Assembly (NCBI RefSeq): GCF_021462225.1
Contig: NC_061808.1
Coordinates: 19,381,119-19,445,118, forward strand
Length of the DNA: 64,000 nt
Direction: 5' to 3'
Source: Girardinichthys multiradiatus
Taxonomy: Eukaryota; Chordata; Actinopteri; Cyprinodontiformes; Goodeidae
Shown: positions 63,297 to 64,000 of the stretch, piece by piece
Position numbering within the stretch: the stretch's first letter is position 1
Layout of the letters: each line of letters starts with the position of its first letter
Made by a program: the position numbers and the translations under genes
The notes under the pieces: generated by a model
Told to the model about the DNA's origin: nothing
Seen by the model: the letters and a program-made list of their open reading frames with translations, nothing else
The model's database searches: none

Positions 63297-64000
63297 GATA
63301 TCATTAATCTCTTATCATCCCTGCAGCTGTTTGGATTATGCACTGACACTGATCCATTGCTGGGCAGCCTTAATGTGAATGGATGGGTAAGAAGATAGGT
63401 CCATACGTGCATGCCCTGTTCCTGCATTCAGTAGATATTTGTAGTCAGAGGCATGAAAGCACCGGGGTTCAGGACTGTCAGTGCTAACAGCCTGGCTTTG
63501 ATGAAGGAATGGAGAAAAATAATCAACAAACCTAATCTGTGTGATAGAATTACAAATTACATACAAAGCACAATAGAGAGAATATATTTTTATTCAAAAA
63601 CACTTGTTACAATATATGACTGTTTATTAGCCATCTGTAATGTATTTATATTTTATGTTTTGCTGCCAAGCAGCCTTATTTTAATGATAAGTATTTCACA
63701 AATTAGTTTCCCAGGCATTCTGTTAGTCTTTTAGATTATTTTCATACCTGTTTATTTGTTTCATGATTTTTTTGGTTAATCTGCATAAGGCTCGAAACAA
63801 TGCATTTGAACTAAAAAAAAATATTAAAAGGGGGGGGGGTCTCTACACATAATGACAGCTTGAGGCAACTCATGCTATATGAAAAAATGGATGTCATACT
63901 GACAGGCTGCTAATTACAGAGTGCCAAAAGATAAAGTGAAACAGTTCATTTTTATTACATGAAGTAATTATATTTAGATTGCATAGCAGTAACAGCAGAC
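63297..64000. other. Intron of the RNF19-type gene, right edge
   Basis: AT-rich sequence without exons. It has an A-rich tract followed by a run of about 10 G at 63830-63839. The next RBR exon lies beyond position 64000. Confidence 0.5.

Overview
The window is nuclear DNA of a teleost fish. The evidence is split vertebrate genes with GT-AG introns, a very dense load of Tc1-like DNA transposons, tRNA-derived SINEs, an AP-endonuclease LINE and microsatellites. A cyprinodontiform or related percomorph is a weak guess, based only on the look of the G-rich repeat near 30-31 kb. All coordinates and splice junctions were read by eye; no search was run.

Three host genes can be supported. (1) snx17 (sorting nexin 17), + strand, 887-18258: twelve coding exons from the end of the PX domain to the stop codon; the start of the gene lies left of the window. 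(2) znf513 (zinc finger protein 513), - strand, 35589-24643: four coding exons that join in frame to 633 residues, plus a non-coding leader exon near 38.1-37.96 kb. snx17 and znf513 are convergent, and are also neighbours in human 2p23.3. (3) An RNF19-type RBR ubiquitin ligase, + strand: likely promoter and first leader exon at about 42.7-43.03 kb, second leader exon from 54362, coding from 54723; only two coding exons (to 58669) lie inside the window. znf513 and this gene are head to head, separated by about 4.6 kb of transposon debris.

Most of the rest is mobile DNA. There are two relatives of one Tc1 family in opposite orientations (1943-3289 and 55269-56861), a second Tc1 family with one in-frame stop (47508-48789), a short deletion derivative (52174-52830), and many decayed Tc1 copies. 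There is a 1.7 kb Kolobok-like element (22919-24642) whose TTAA target overlaps the znf513 stop codon, a LINE with an 11-bp target duplication (60883-63285), a SINE with an 11-bp duplication (14945-15134), and a composite retroposon with a 12-bp duplication (39595-40202) that is itself interrupted by a 253-bp unit found again in inverted orientation at 41485-41737.

The observations most worth a second look are a 79-codon ORF that runs through the znf513 leader exon and overlaps the znf513 start in another frame across two splice junctions, the Kolobok-like insertion at the znf513 stop codon, and the 253-bp inverted pair.
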